Part shown: positions 1 through 8,257 of the stretch, piece by piece
Layout: each line of letters starts with the position of its first letter
Position numbering within the stretch: the first letter of the stretch is position 1
Source: Nostoc piscinale CENA21
Lineage (GTDB): Bacteria > Cyanobacteriota > Cyanobacteriia > Cyanobacteriales > Nostocaceae
NCBI RefSeq assembly: GCF_001298445.1
Contig: NZ_CP012036.1
Coordinates: forward strand, 3,749,351 to 3,813,350
DNA: 64,000 bases
Reading direction: 5' to 3'
The notes under the pieces: model-generated
Told to the model about the DNA's origin: nothing
Seen by the model: only the letters and a program-made list of their open reading frames with translations
The model's database searches: none
Made by a program: the position numbers and the translations under genes

Positions 1-1
1 A

Positions 2-343
2 GGTGCTTGGAATGAAGGCACAGTCAACTATTTTAGAAATTCTATTCCGCAATTCCAAGCTGGTTTAGGAGAAAAGCGCCGGGAATATGCCATCAAAGAT
101 GCGATTATTGCTTCTACCCATTTAGTATTAGCGGCTGAAAGCTTGGGGTTATCAACTTGCTTTATGAATGGCTGGATTGAAGACAAAGTGAAAGAAGTAA
201 TTGGTGCAGCAGATGATCCAAATTTAGCGATCGCTGTTATCGTTCCTGTAGGTTATGCCGCAGAACCTCGGTTAAATCCAGGCCGCTTACCATTTTCTTA
301 CAACGTGTTTGTAGATAGAGTCGGTAATCCATATCAAGGGTAA
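2..343 (+). CDS. nitroreductase family protein, C-terminal part (5' end outside window)
   Basis: The reading frame is open from the first bases of the window and ends at a TAA, so only about the last 113 residues are visible. They include the segment EYAIKDAIIASTHLVLAAES followed by LGLSTCFMNGWIE and a proline-rich end (RLPFSYNVFV), the usual C-terminal half of FMN-dependent nitroreductase-like oxidoreductases, where a helix packs on the flavin and the last strand exchanges with the dimer partner. Substrate cannot be told. An internal ATG at 143 is not the real start because the conserved family sequence continues upstream of it. The next gene on the same strand begins 142 bases later, after a spacer of C-rich repeats. 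Confidence 0.75.
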   Translation, partial: GAWNEGTVNYFRNSIPQFQAGLGEKRREYAIKDAIIASTHLVLAAESLGLSTCFMNGWIEDKVKEVIGAADDPNLAIAVIVPVGYAAEPRLNPGRLPFSYNVFVDRVGNPYQG

Positions 344-485
344 AAATTAAGGGTGCAAGGGTGTGTGGGAAAGAATCAAGACTCAATAATCATGTAGACA
401 AATCAATACACCCCTAAACCCCTACACCCCTACACCCAAACCTAAAAAGGGTTTCTACTCAGCACTTAAATGGGGAATCAAATTT

Positions 486-1184
486 ATGATTGAGCTTTAC
501 TATTGGACAACGCCCAACGGTCATAAAATCACGATATTTCTAGAAGAAGCGGAAATCCCTTATAAAATTGTGCCTATTAATATTGGTGCTGGGGAGCAGT
601 TTCAACCAGATTTTCTCAAGATTTCTCCTAACAATCGTATCCCGGCGATCGTTGACCATGAACCAGCCGATGGTGGTGCGCCAGTTTCAGTTTTTGAATC
701 TGGGGCAATTTTGCTGTATTTAGCAGAAAAAACCGGGAAATTAATTCCTGCTGATCTCAGAAAGCGGGTAGAAGTGCTGCAATGGTTGTTCTGGCAAATG
801 GCAGGTTTGGGGCCAATGGCTGGACAAAATCACCACTTTAGCAGCTATGCTCCTGAAAAAATTGAATATGCAATTAACCGCTATGTCAACGAAACGGGAC
901 GCTTATATGCTGTGCTGAATAAGCAACTAGCAGATAAAGAATTCATTGCTGGCGATTATTCTATTGCAGATATCGCTGCTTATCCTTGGATTGTGCCTTA
1001 TGAACGGCAAAGTCAAAAACTAGAAGATTTTCCCAATATCCAACGCTGGTTTGAAACTATTAAAGCTCGTCCCGCCACAATTCGCGCCTACGAAAAAGCC
1101 GAAGCTTTCAAAAATCAAGCTTTAGATGTGGAAAAATCCCGTAATTTATTGTTTAACCAATCAGCAAAGACAGTGACACATTAA
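486..1184 (+). CDS. glutathione S-transferase family protein (YfcG/Ure2p-like)
   Basis: A 232-residue cytosolic protein. The N-terminal thioredoxin-like domain opens with MIELYYWTTPNGHKITIFLE and has the cis-proline loop in NNRIPAIVD (about residues 50-58) and the glutathione gamma-Glu binding ESGAILLYLAEK (about 75-86). The all-helical C-terminal domain has the capping motif IADIAAYPWI near residue 160. The WTTPNGHK start is characteristic of the YfcG/Ure2p-like disulfide-bond oxidoreductase branch, which reduces disulfides with glutathione rather than conjugating xenobiotics. Length is normal. It follows the nitroreductase on the same strand, but the 142-base repeat-rich gap gives no proof of an operon. 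Confidence 0.88.
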   Translation: MIELYYWTTPNGHKITIFLEEAEIPYKIVPINIGAGEQFQPDFLKISPNNRIPAIVDHEPADGGAPVSVFESGAILLYLAEKTGKLIPADLRKRVEVLQWLFWQMAGLGPMAGQNHHFSSYAPEKIEYAINRYVNETGRLYAVLNKQLADKEFIAGDYSIADIAAYPWIVPYERQSQKLEDFPNIQRWFETIKARPATIRAYEKAEAFKNQALDVEKSRNLLFNQSAKTVTH

Positions 1185-1362
1185 ATTATTGAGTGGTGTA
1201 TGGGTTTAGGGGTGTCGGGTGTAAGGGAAAATCCGCACTCTTAACCCTTTACTGGCCTTAGCTGATATTGGGGATAATTTTCCCTACACATGGAATATTC
1301 CAATTCTGCTTGGCATTAAAAAGCCCCTCTCGCAGTCAAATATATTGATATATTTTCGCTAA

Positions 1363-2193
1363 CTATTTCCAAGAAGATAGGAGTGGAACTTGTGTTAATT
1401 CATGGCTGAGAATTTCATGAATGTAACCGTTAGTGGCGAGAATGCGTCCTGAGTTAATTTGTAAAGGACTACCATCATAAGCTGTGACTTTACCGCCTGC
1501 TTCTTGTAATAAAATGATGCCAGCGACTATATCCCAAGGTGACAGTCCGCGTTCCCAATAGCCATCGACACGACCACAGGCGACATAAGCCAAATCAATG
1601 GATGCTGAACCGCTACGTCTAACTCCTTGGGTAAGATGAGTCAAGTGACAAAATTCGGCATAATTATTATCTGAAGTTTCGCGGCGATCGTAAGCAAAGC
1701 CAGTTACTAATAAGCTTTTACGTAATTCATTGGTTTGAGAAACTTTGATGGGGCGACGGTTACGAGTTGCACCTAAACCAGCTGCCGCCTGAAATAATTC
1801 ATTATGTAGTGGGTCATAAATTACGCCTACCTGCGGCTTACCATTAATTAATAACCCAATAGAAACGGCAAAAAATGGATATTGGTGGGCATAGTTTGTC
1901 GTGCCATCTAAGGGATCGATCGCCCATAAAAATTCATTATCTTGATTGCCTATCTTACCTGATTCTTCTGCCAAAATAGAATGCTGCGGCAAATGACGGT
2001 GGAGAACTTCTAACACCACTGCTTCTGAGGCTTTATCCGCCGCAGTTACCAAATCACCGGGGCGACCTTTTTCAGTTACAGCATCTTCTAATTTCCCTAA
2101 ATAACCTTGTAAAACTGCACCTGCTGCTAAAGCCGCCTCAGTAGCAATATCGAGAAAAATTTGTAGTTGAGTCATGGGTGAGTTAATTGTCAA
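1363..2193 (-). CDS. inositol monophosphatase family protein
   Basis: A 276-residue Mg-dependent phosphatase. Motif A is complete: the metal-binding Glu in ILAEESG (about residue 75) and WAIDPLDGTTNYAH with its two Asp and Thr ligands (about residues 90-103). Motif B, LSPWDIVAGIILLQEAGG, supplies the third metal Asp (about 217-234). Family members hydrolyse inositol-1-phosphate, but in cyanobacteria related proteins also act on histidinol phosphate or fructose-1,6-bisphosphate, so the substrate is left open. The protein has no signal peptide and should be cytosolic. The start MTINSPMTQLQ may be one or two codons too early; an alternative Met lies at residue 7. Confidence 0.88.
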   Translation of the reverse strand: MTINSPMTQLQIFLDIATEAALAAGAVLQGYLGKLEDAVTEKGRPGDLVTAADKASEAVVLEVLHRHLPQHSILAEESGKIGNQDNEFLWAIDPLDGTTNYAHQYPFFAVSIGLLINGKPQVGVIYDPLHNELFQAAAGLGATRNRRPIKVSQTNELRKSLLVTGFAYDRRETSDNNYAEFCHLTHLTQGVRRSGSASIDLAYVACGRVDGYWERGLSPWDIVAGIILLQEAGGKVTAYDGSPLQINSGRILATNGYIHEILSHELTQVPLLSSWK

Positions 2194-2266
2194 TAGTCAA
2201 GAGTCAATAGTCCCACACTCAGCACTCACGACTCAACAATTTTCTTTTCCCAAAATATCTGTTATT

Positions 2267-2830
2267 TCATCTGTTCAAAAAGCGAAACTCAGCCGGAGTT
2301 TGGCGCATAGGATTTTTTGGGTTCCAAATTCCTTTTCCCATAATTCTTGCCCATTGTTGGGCGCGTTCTAGACGTTGGTCGTATTTGTGATTAGGCGATC
2401 GCCCCACAAATAGCCCATATCCTTGTTTGACTATTTGTTCATTTAATAACTGGTTGTCTTTCCAGACATAAGCCAATGTCCGCCCCAGTTTATCTTTATT
2501 TTCAATATCAAACTCTAGCTTGATGGATTGTTCTACACCACCGATTAACTTTTCTAAGCTTTGTCTCGCTTCATCACCCCAAGGATTTTGTCGCAAATCT
2601 GGTGCATCAAGGCCAATTAAGCGCACTGGCGAAGCAAAATTAGGTTGTTCACCCATACCCAGCACTTCTAAACTCTGCCCACTCACTACACGCGCGACTT
2701 TCACCAATATTTGATTGTCTGCGGTCTGATTTTTGGCTTGACAACTTACCAATAGTAATAAGCAAGCTAATATCGCTATTTTTCGCCTCCAAAATCCAAA
2801 ACGCTCTGAAATCATAGTAGAGATTCGCAT
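2267..2830 (-). CDS. secreted thermonuclease-like (SNase) lipoprotein
   Basis: A 187-residue protein with a basic N-terminus, a hydrophobic stretch IAILACLLLLVS and a Cys right after it (SCQAK, residue 30), which reads as a lipoprotein signal. The rest is a staphylococcal nuclease fold: VRLIGLDAPD carries the catalytic Arg, KLGRTLAYVW the second Arg, and the C-terminal helix region is NEQIVKQGYGLFVG and RAQQWARIMGKGIWNP. Predicted role is Ca-dependent endonuclease activity on DNA or RNA at the cell envelope, for example nucleotide scavenging. The ending PMRQTPAEFRFLN is usual for the cyanobacterial family. Its downstream neighbour on the same strand, the phosphatase, starts about 70 bases away. 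Confidence 0.85.
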   Translation of the reverse strand: MRISTMISERFGFWRRKIAILACLLLLVSCQAKNQTADNQILVKVARVVSGQSLEVLGMGEQPNFASPVRLIGLDAPDLRQNPWGDEARQSLEKLIGGVEQSIKLEFDIENKDKLGRTLAYVWKDNQLLNEQIVKQGYGLFVGRSPNHKYDQRLERAQQWARIMGKGIWNPKNPMRQTPAEFRFLNR

Positions 2831-2849
2831 TTTGACTCCTTTGCACCCT

Positions 2850-2970
2850 TTGGTAAGCCGAGGGAGTTGGGGAGATAGGGGAGAGACTAGGGAGAGAGGG
2901 TAGAAAAATTGCTACCTTGTCCCCCTTGTCCACCTTGTCTTTCCTTATCCCCTTGTCCACCTTGTCCCAA
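2850..2970. repeat. short tandem repeat block (CCTTGTCC heptamer type)
   Basis: Spacer between the nuclease and ferredoxin genes, made of imperfect repeats of the CTTGTCC/CCTTGTC type and, on its left half, GGGAGA-rich units. Such heptamer repeats are a hallmark of Nostoc-type genomes. Reading frames through it are spurious. Confidence 0.7.
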
Positions 2971-2972
2971 TA

Positions 2973-3341
2973 TTAATCTTCGTCCAACGGTAAACCCGCT
3001 TTCACTCTACCTTTAGCAAAGTAACGCCCAAATTGGAGTTCATAGACTTCATCCTCGTCTTGTGTTTCAACCTCCAAGTCGGAACGGGCGTAACTCACAC
3101 ACAGCAAGGCGTAACCTTGTCGGCGTAACTCTAACGACAAGCCAACCGCTTCTGGTTGGTGAATTTCTCCCGACAAAACCCTGACAGCGCAAGCTGTACA
3201 AGCCCCATTACGGCAAGAAAAAGGCAATTCCACGCCTTGTTGTTCGACAGAGTGTAGGATGTAGCGGTCATCTGGGACTTGAAGAGTGTATTCTTTACCA
3301 GTGGCGCGATCGCGGATTTTAATTTTGTATGTACGGGACAT
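2973..3341 (-). CDS. plant-type [2Fe-2S] ferredoxin with C-terminal extension
   Basis: A 122-residue soluble electron carrier. The cluster motif is intact: CRNGACTAC gives three Cys ligands (residues about 43, 48, 51) and LLCVSYARSD supplies the fourth (about 81). The N-terminal strand TYKIKIRDRATGKEYTLQVP is typical of the beta-grasp fold. Compared with photosynthetic PetF (about 98 residues) it has about 25 extra residues, ending YFAKGRVKAGLPLDED. That tail marks a distinct cyanobacterial ferredoxin group rather than the main photosystem I acceptor. The partner enzyme cannot be deduced from the neighbours. The ATG is followed at once by the conserved domain, so the start is secure. Confidence 0.9.
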   Translation of the reverse strand: MSRTYKIKIRDRATGKEYTLQVPDDRYILHSVEQQGVELPFSCRNGACTACAVRVLSGEIHQPEAVGLSLELRRQGYALLCVSYARSDLEVETQDEDEVYELQFGRYFAKGRVKAGLPLDED

Positions 3342-3437
3342 CTTGATTTTGAATTTGGCTTTTCTCTACTCTAAAATGTCTTGCTAGATATTTGCATTTT
3401 CTATAAGTTTATATTACAATGAAAAATTGTGACACCT

Positions 3438-3524
3438 GGAGAGGTGGCCGAGTGGTTGAAGGCGCAGCACTGGAAATGCTGTTTGGGGGCAACTTCAACG
3501 AGGGTTCGAATCCCTCCCTCTCCG
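3438..3524 (+). tRNA. tRNA-Ser (anticodon GGA)
   Basis: An 87-nt class II tRNA. The acceptor GGAGAGG pairs with CCTCTCC before discriminator G; the D arm is TGGCCGAGTGG; the anticodon stem CAGCA/TGCTG encloses loop CTGGAAA with anticodon GGA. A long variable arm follows, and the T arm is GAGGG-TTCGAAT-CCCTC. All stems pair fully. The 3' CCA is not encoded, as is common in cyanobacteria. It reads UCC/UCU serine codons. Confidence 0.97.
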
Positions 3525-3652
3525 TTTTGTAGGAGTTTCAGGTTTTATAGCTTATCACCTGAAAGACTTACTTTGAACCACCTTGTATGGCTTACTGGCT
3601 CAGAAAAGCACTCCATTTTCAGGAGTGCCTGAGAAAGAATTAAGCTGCTTGT

Positions 3653-4033
3653 TTATTGCAGCCCTAGCAAGTCAATCACCTCTGACAGATGATTCCTGAT
3701 TTTCCACAGGTTGAGTAATTTTTCCTGGTCATATCTCTGTGGGTACTCCATCTTTCTACCCTCCATTGTGATTTTGATGAGTGCTTTCTGTTCAACTGTC
3801 AACTCACTCATCTCATCTAAAGCAATGCCGATATTCTCGAAACTAGCAAAACTCGGACGCTTTAACCCTCGCCCTTCTTTTAGTTGGTTTAACGCTAAAG
3901 CTGGGAATGCTAACAGGGCAGTTAAGTAAGGGTCTTTATAACCTGGATTCCCAGTTGGTTTTAACCCGTACCTTTGACACAAAACCTTTAATTGTGGAAC
4001 CGTCAACAGTCCTAATTCTGACCTTGTGAACAT
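3653..4033 (-). CDS. hypothetical protein with SAP-like N-terminus
   Basis: A 126-residue protein of unknown function. The first 40 residues (SELGLLTVPQLKVLCQRYGL then KPTGNPGYKDPYLTALL) resemble a SAP-type helix-extension-helix, a small DNA-binding motif in which a conserved Leu-Leu-Gly pattern is followed by KxxL. The remainder is helical and charged (MSELTVEQKALIKITMEG, then RYDQEKLLNLWKIRNHLSE) with no recognised catalytic motif. It could be a DNA-associated accessory protein, possibly of mobile origin, given the small ORF next to it. The SAP assignment is by eye only. Confidence 0.55.
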   Translation of the reverse strand: MFTRSELGLLTVPQLKVLCQRYGLKPTGNPGYKDPYLTALLAFPALALNQLKEGRGLKRPSFASFENIGIALDEMSELTVEQKALIKITMEGRKMEYPQRYDQEKLLNLWKIRNHLSEVIDLLGLQ

Positions 4034-4161
4034 AAAATAGATATTGCCATTTCGTTGAATTGGTATCGGTGATGTACCAGTTTTCCAGACATGAACATCA
4101 CCGATAAATCATTTTTTCACTCGCTTCCACGTCAATCAAGCCTTGTTTATATTTCTCCACA

Positions 4162-4356
4162 ATGCCCAACCCTAAAGGTAATCCAGATAATTTAAAGAAA
4201 TTTACTACAGACAGAGAAGAACCATTGACAGAAAAAATGAATATACGTATGACAAAAGCAATGAAGGAAGCGGTACAGCAACAAGATGACCCTCCTGAGT
4301 TCTGCCGTGAAGCGATACAAGAGAAACTAGACAAACAAAAAAAATCAGATACCTAA
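4162..4356 (+). CDS. small conserved cyanobacterial hypothetical protein (ribbon-helix-helix-like size)
   Basis: A 64-residue basic/acidic protein beginning MPNPKGNPDNLKKFTTDREE. From memory of the family, this N-terminal pattern followed by PLTEKMNIRMTKAMKEAV recurs in small cyanobacterial proteins. The MNIRMTKAMKEAV segment looks like the beta-strand plus first helix of an RHH or MetJ/Arc-type DNA-binding protein, and FCREAIQEKLDK could be the second helix. It may be an antitoxin-like or mobile-element regulator, but no toxin partner is adjacent. An opposite-strand frame over the same bases (4098-4334) is a shadow. Confidence 0.6.
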   Translation: MPNPKGNPDNLKKFTTDREEPLTEKMNIRMTKAMKEAVQQQDDPPEFCREAIQEKLDKQKKSDT

Positions 4357-4367
4357 AACAGTTTTTA

Positions 4368-5105
4368 TCACGCACGAAATAAATGATGATATTCAGGATT
4401 GTACAAGTGCGATCGCCCGTCTGTTGCTTTCAGTGCCGGACTAATTACATAGAGTGTGGTACGAATCAGATTTTCTGTTTTGGTGCATTCCGCCATTTGG
4501 TTAAGGGGAACCACGCGAATTTTTTCATCAGGCCAACCTAGCCGAAAGCAAATAGCCACAGGTGTATCGCTGGGGTAATGTTCGAGTAATTTGGCTTGGG
4601 CATTTTCGACGTGACGCGCACTTAAATATAGGCATAAACTAGCTTGATGGGCAGCGAGGCTGGCTAACTCTTCTGTGGTGGGGACTTCGGTACGTCCACT
4701 GATGCGTGTCAGGATGATAGTTTGAACTAAACCGGGGACTGTTAACTCTACCTTGAGTTTAGCGGCGGCGGCTTGAAAGGCGCTAATTCCTGGGACGACT
4801 TCAAAGGGGATATCCGCCTCAGCCAGCATTTGCATTTGTTCGTGAATAGCACTGTAAAGACTGGGGTCGCCAGAGTGGAGGCGGACAAGAGATTTTTGCT
4901 GCGATCGCACCAGTTCCACCATCAGCGATACAATTTCTTCTAAAGTCTTATCCGCAGTCGGAATAATTTCCGCATCTGGGCGGCACAAATTTAATATTTG
5001 TTCCGGGACTAAAGCATCAGCAAATAAAATTACATCTGCCCTAGAAAGGAGTTTTTGCGCTTTAACCGTTAATAAATCAGGGTCTCCCGGCCCTCGCCCC
5101 CACAA
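4368..5105 (-). CDS. cobM: precorrin-4/cobalt-precorrin-4 C11-methyltransferase (N-terminus frameshifted)
   Basis: SAM-dependent uroporphyrin-III C-methyltransferase-like enzyme of corrin-ring (vitamin B12) biosynthesis. Visible motifs are GPGDPDLLTVKAQKLL (SAM loop, residues 4-20), the VRLHSGDPSLYSA loop and VPGISAFQAAAA. The open frame begins at a weak TTG (5105) with 245 residues and lacks the first beta strand. A Met at 5145 starts METQLNLIKPAVYIVGA in another frame, which joins exactly to GPGDPD if one base is dropped near 5090-5097. The restored protein would be 258 residues, the usual size. It is therefore a single-base frameshift, real or a sequencing error. If real, the truncated product would lose the glycine-rich loop start and may be inactive. 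Confidence 0.82.
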   Translation of the reverse strand: MWGRGPGDPDLLTVKAQKLLSRADVILFADALVPEQILNLCRPDAEIIPTADKTLEEIVSLMVELVRSQQKSLVRLHSGDPSLYSAIHEQMQMLAEADIPFEVVPGISAFQAAAAKLKVELTVPGLVQTIILTRISGRTEVPTTEELASLAAHQASLCLYLSARHVENAQAKLLEHYPSDTPVAICFRLGWPDEKIRVVPLNQMAECTKTENLIRTTLYVISPALKATDGRSHLYNPEYHHLFRA

Positions 5106-5145
5106 TATAAACTGCTGGTTTTATTAAATTTAGTTGAGTTTCCAT

Positions 5146-5503
5146 ACAAAAAACTTAAATTATTTTTCCGTATTTACCCGTAATAAAAATCTTTTTTCAA
5201 AAATTTCTTGGCATTTTCTCAGTATCCTTCCGGATTAACCCTCTGACTATAGAAGAATGGAATGGTAGATGCACCCTGGTTAAGCCCTAGAGTCAAATCT
5301 GGGGCATTTTTTATTTTTGGTCATTAAGTTATTTGAAAATACTGAGTTCCTACTCAGCACTTTGCTATAAACACGGGATGAATTTTCTCACGCAGAGTCG
5401 CAGAGAGGATAAAGAGTTTTAAATTGAAATTCATCCCCTCATCCCCCTTGTCTCCCCTGTCTACCTTGTCTCCCCTATCTCTCTTTTCCCCTTCAGCCTT
5501 CTC
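5146..5503. other. intergenic region between cobM and lgt
   Basis: 358 bases without a protein gene. It contains a well-formed intrinsic terminator reading rightwards (5284-5317), a C-rich heptamer repeat block (5430-5490), and a fragment CGCAGAGTCGCAGAGAGG (about 5393-5410) of a dispersed repeat. I see no cobalamin riboswitch B12-box upstream of cobM. Confidence 0.6.
5284..5317 (+). terminator. rho-independent terminator, possible end of a small RNA
   Basis: An 8-bp stem GCCCTAGA/TCTGGGGC with one G-U pair closes a 6-base loop and is followed by ATTTTTTATTTTT. No protein gene lies upstream on the plus strand (cobM runs leftwards), so it would end a short non-coding transcript starting near 5255, where TATAGA at 5248-5253 could be a -10 box. 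Confidence 0.6.
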
Positions 5504-6385
5504 CTAATCACTCGAAGCAACTACATCCGGTAACGGGCGCTTCCGAAAATATAGCCAAGCTAAACCTGCTAAACCTGCGATAATGCCTGTTAAACTCACT
5601 ATTTGGGCAATTCTCAGCGGCCCTAGCATTAAACTATCTGTGCGTAAGCCTTCAATCCAAAAGCGACCAGTACTGTAGGCTGTTAAGTAAACCATAATTA
5701 AAGTGCCTACTTTTAGCTTTAGCTTGCCAGAGACACTGCGGAAAAATAAATTTAACAGCAAGGCAAAAACCATTAAATCCCACAGTGATTCATACAAAAA
5801 AGTGGGATGGAAGTATTCAAAACTTTGATATTCTAAAGGACGACCAAGGCAGAGGTTTTTTGCTGGATCAAATCTGCATGGAATGTAAAGTTTCCAAGGT
5901 AGATTAGTAGGACGGCCAAAAGCTTCAGAATTAAAGAAATTACCCCATCTTCCAATTGCTTGTCCTAAAACTAGGGAAGGTGCAACCAAGTCTGCTAGTT
6001 GCCAAAAAGAAACCCGCTTGAGTTTGGCAAAAATTAAAGCTGCTATCGTCCCACCGATAATTGCACCGTGAATAGCAATACCACCTTCCCAAATAGCGAT
6101 GATTTTTTCGGGATGCTTGGCATATTCCGCCCATTCAAACAAAACATAATATAGTCGTGCGGCGGGAATTGCCCCTAGTACCAGCCAAATTGATAAATCA
6201 CTCAGCAACTCTGGATTCAAATTACGGCGCTTTGCCAAGTACTGAGAAAGGCTGACACCAATTAACACCGCCGTAGCAATTAACAAGCCATACCAACGGA
6301 TAGTTAATGGCCCAATTTTCACCAAAATCGGGCCTGGAGAAGTAAATTGAAATGCCAACGGCAAAGAAGATATATCCAGTACCAT
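5504..6385 (-). CDS. lgt: prolipoprotein diacylglyceryl transferase
   Basis: A 293-residue integral membrane enzyme that transfers diacylglycerol from phosphatidylglycerol to the lipobox Cys, the first step of lipoprotein maturation. The Lgt signature is present as GRWGNFFNSEAFG (about residues 145-157), with the essential Arg. IAIHGAIIGGTIA carries the conserved His-Gly loop and SIWLVLGAIPAARLYYVLFE another conserved region. About seven hydrophobic segments are visible. The C-terminus contains YSTGRFWIEGLRTDSL, also conserved. Length is normal for cyanobacteria. It stands alone on the minus strand; its substrates would include the lipoproteins encoded at 2267 and 8258. Confidence 0.95.
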   Translation of the reverse strand: MVLDISSLPLAFQFTSPGPILVKIGPLTIRWYGLLIATAVLIGVSLSQYLAKRRNLNPELLSDLSIWLVLGAIPAARLYYVLFEWAEYAKHPEKIIAIWEGGIAIHGAIIGGTIAALIFAKLKRVSFWQLADLVAPSLVLGQAIGRWGNFFNSEAFGRPTNLPWKLYIPCRFDPAKNLCLGRPLEYQSFEYFHPTFLYESLWDLMVFALLLNLFFRSVSGKLKLKVGTLIMVYLTAYSTGRFWIEGLRTDSLMLGPLRIAQIVSLTGIIAGLAGLAWLYFRKRPLPDVVASSD

Positions 6386-6581
6386 GCAAAACTACCTAGA
6401 GAATTACAGTGTTTAGCTTGAGCAGCTGACAACCCTATCACTGGGAGGGTATTTCTGTCTATCAACCATTAGAGCAGGTTTTGTTTGTAGAGGCTCATAT
6501 TCATCAAATATTCTGCTTCATTCAGTTCCGTAGCGATTGTCTTAAAAGTCTAGTGATCGTTAGCCAGAAAAACAATTAATC

Positions 6582-6815
6582 TTAACGAATGATGAAGTCA
6601 AACAAGTCGCAGAAGCTTTACCCAAGATTACAGAAGCTGGTTTTCAAAAAAGATTTCATCAAGCGGTTTGCTTGAATCCTGATATTATATATAAATCTAT
6701 TGTCTGGCTAGAAAATGAATTATTATAAGACGTAATAGCTATCAAGCAGGGAATTACAGACTATGATCAAGATGCTGCTGAGAAAGGAAATGCTATTTTG
6801 TTATATCTAAGTTAA
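6582..6815 (+). pseudogene. DUF1877 family remnant (C-terminal part, one stop)
   Basis: Not an intact ORF. Frame 3 reads LTNDEVKQVAEALPKI, then FQKRFHQAVCLNPDIIY and WLENELL, meets a TAA, and continues DVIAIKQGITDYDQDAAEKG and NAILLYLS before a final TAA. This matches in order the end of the DUF1877 protein encoded just downstream (NVDEVKKIANALSDF ... YYQDATDQGNAMFLDF). It looks like a decayed tandem copy lacking its first two thirds. DUF1877 (YfbM-like) proteins have no established function. Confidence 0.6.
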
Positions 6816-6893
6816 ATCAATTTAGATTTACTAATAAACAATTTTTTATGAATTAGAAAATTAAAACATATAAAATCCCAGTCATACACACTA

Positions 6894-7566
6894 ATGGGAA
6901 CTACATTAGAACTCAAACAAGTATCTTCCTATATATTGGAAAAGACAAAACAACATCCTGAATTAGCAGGTATATTCTTGGATGCAAAATACTTAAAAGA
7001 TTCACCATTTTGGAAAGAATTTAGAATAGATCCAAATGATATTGATGATGTTGAATGGTTTAATGAGGCAACTAATTATATACAAGATAGATTAGATAAA
7101 TTAGTAAAAGACAAACCGGAAGAATTTAGAAAAATCAAGGATGATATTCCTTTAATTATTAATGAAGGTAAAAATACATATTTAGATTTAGATAAAACTT
7201 GGCAATCTATCAATTTTTTTACTTACAGGATATGACTTTTATGATCAAGAATTTGATTTATCTAAATTAGTTGTCAGTAAAAACCAAGCAGATAATCTTC
7301 CAGTAATTAGGGCTGTAAGCCCCATTAATGGAATTGAATATGATGATTGTGACTATCCATTGTATTATTTTAATGTTGATGAAGTTAAAAAAATAGCCAA
7401 TGCTTTATCAGATTTTTCTATAGATAAAATTAGACAAAGATTGAAATTTAGAGGTTTACAAGAAGTTAGTTACAATCATTTATTTGATTACACATATTAT
7501 CCCCTGGTAAAATATTATCAAGATGCTACGGATCAAGGAAACGCAATGTTTCTTGATTTTGCTTAG
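6894..7566 (+). pseudogene. DUF1877 family protein, split by a T-run frameshift
   Basis: The first ORF (6894-7235) gives MGTTLELKQVSSYILEKTKQ and runs to YLDLDKTWQSINF. The conserved continuation LLTGYDFYDQEF ... SPINGIEYDDCDYPLYYFNV is in another frame and ends at 7566. The switch falls exactly at seven T (7214-7220); six T would give one continuous 223-residue protein of normal family length. YbfM/YfbM-type DUF1877 proteins are small soluble proteins often found among contact-dependent or toxin/immunity genes, but no function is established. A remnant of a second copy lies directly upstream. Confidence 0.72.
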
Positions 7567-7760
7567 GAGTTAAATCTATTTCTCAATATTGCAACATTTT
7601 AGTCTAGACAGACTACTACTTCAGATTTACTGAACTAATATTTTTTCTTAAATCAGCCAAATCTAGCAGTTATAAATGAATTACAAACAAATCTACGCCC
7701 TATTCCCTGCCTCAACCAGTACTTGAGAAATCAAATAAGATTGCTATATGATAGTATTAA
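7567..7760. other. spacer with a possible protein remnant
   Basis: About 190 bases without an intact gene. A short frame at roughly 7660-7763 reads NLAVINELQTNLRPIPCLNQ and then YLRNQIRLLYDSIN before a stop that overlaps the next gene's start. It looks protein-like and could be the tail of a lost gene, but no family is recognised. Confidence 0.3.
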
Positions 7761-7763
7761 TTG

Positions 7764-8093
7764 ATGAAAAAGCTATTATTTATCTGTAGCCAAAATAGAT
7801 TGCGGAGTCCTACGGCTGAGGTAGTATTTGCAGAATATGAAGGACTAGAAACTGACTCAGCAGGATTAGATCATTACGCAGAAGTTTCAGTTTCCACAGA
7901 AGCAATTGAATGGGCTGATATTATTTTTGTGATGGAACAGTCTCATAAACGCAAGTTGACCAAAAACTTCCAACCTTTTCTTAAAAATAAAAAAATCATC
8001 TGTTTAGATATACCAGATGAATTTGAATATATGGAACCAGCCTTAATTGAGATTTTAAAGAAAAAGGTACTTCCCCTTTTAGGAACTTATTAA
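7764..8093 (+). CDS. small low-molecular-weight protein tyrosine phosphatase family protein
   Basis: A 109-residue protein. The phosphatase P-loop CX5R is at the very N-terminus: FICSQNRLRSPTAE (Cys about residue 8, Arg about residue 14). A later Asp-rich segment, CLDIPDEFEYMEP, may supply the general acid. It is shorter than classical LMW-PTPs (about 150 residues) but fits a compact bacterial group with the same N-terminal loop and WADIIFVMEQSHKRKL. I prefer the ATG at 7764 to the preceding TTG at 7761. It could dephosphorylate tyrosine or arginine residues; no kinase is nearby. Confidence 0.78.
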   Translation: MKKLLFICSQNRLRSPTAEVVFAEYEGLETDSAGLDHYAEVSVSTEAIEWADIIFVMEQSHKRKLTKNFQPFLKNKKIICLDIPDEFEYMEPALIEILKKKVLPLLGTY

Positions 8094-8257
8094 ATCAAGA
8101 TGTGCAAGGGCAAATGACTGAACAAGTAAGTCAAAAGTAAAAAGTTAAAAGGCAAAAGAAAGAAGAATAATAATCACCAGCCCACCCAAGTTTGTTCAAG
8201 TCGTAGAAATTGCCCACACAACTGGTTCCTAAATTTATTGATGGAACGAAATAAATA

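Noticed and set aside
3597..3634. Stem-loop GCACTCC...GGAGTGC after the tRNA
   Set aside because: Good hairpin, but no T tract on either strand, so I do not call it a terminator.
4098..4334. 78-codon frame on the minus strand
   Set aside because: Antisense shadow of the 64-residue plus-strand gene, which has a conserved-looking protein sequence.
5146..5503. Cobalamin riboswitch before cobM
   Set aside because: I looked for a B12 box and its pairing arms upstream of the gene and did not find them.
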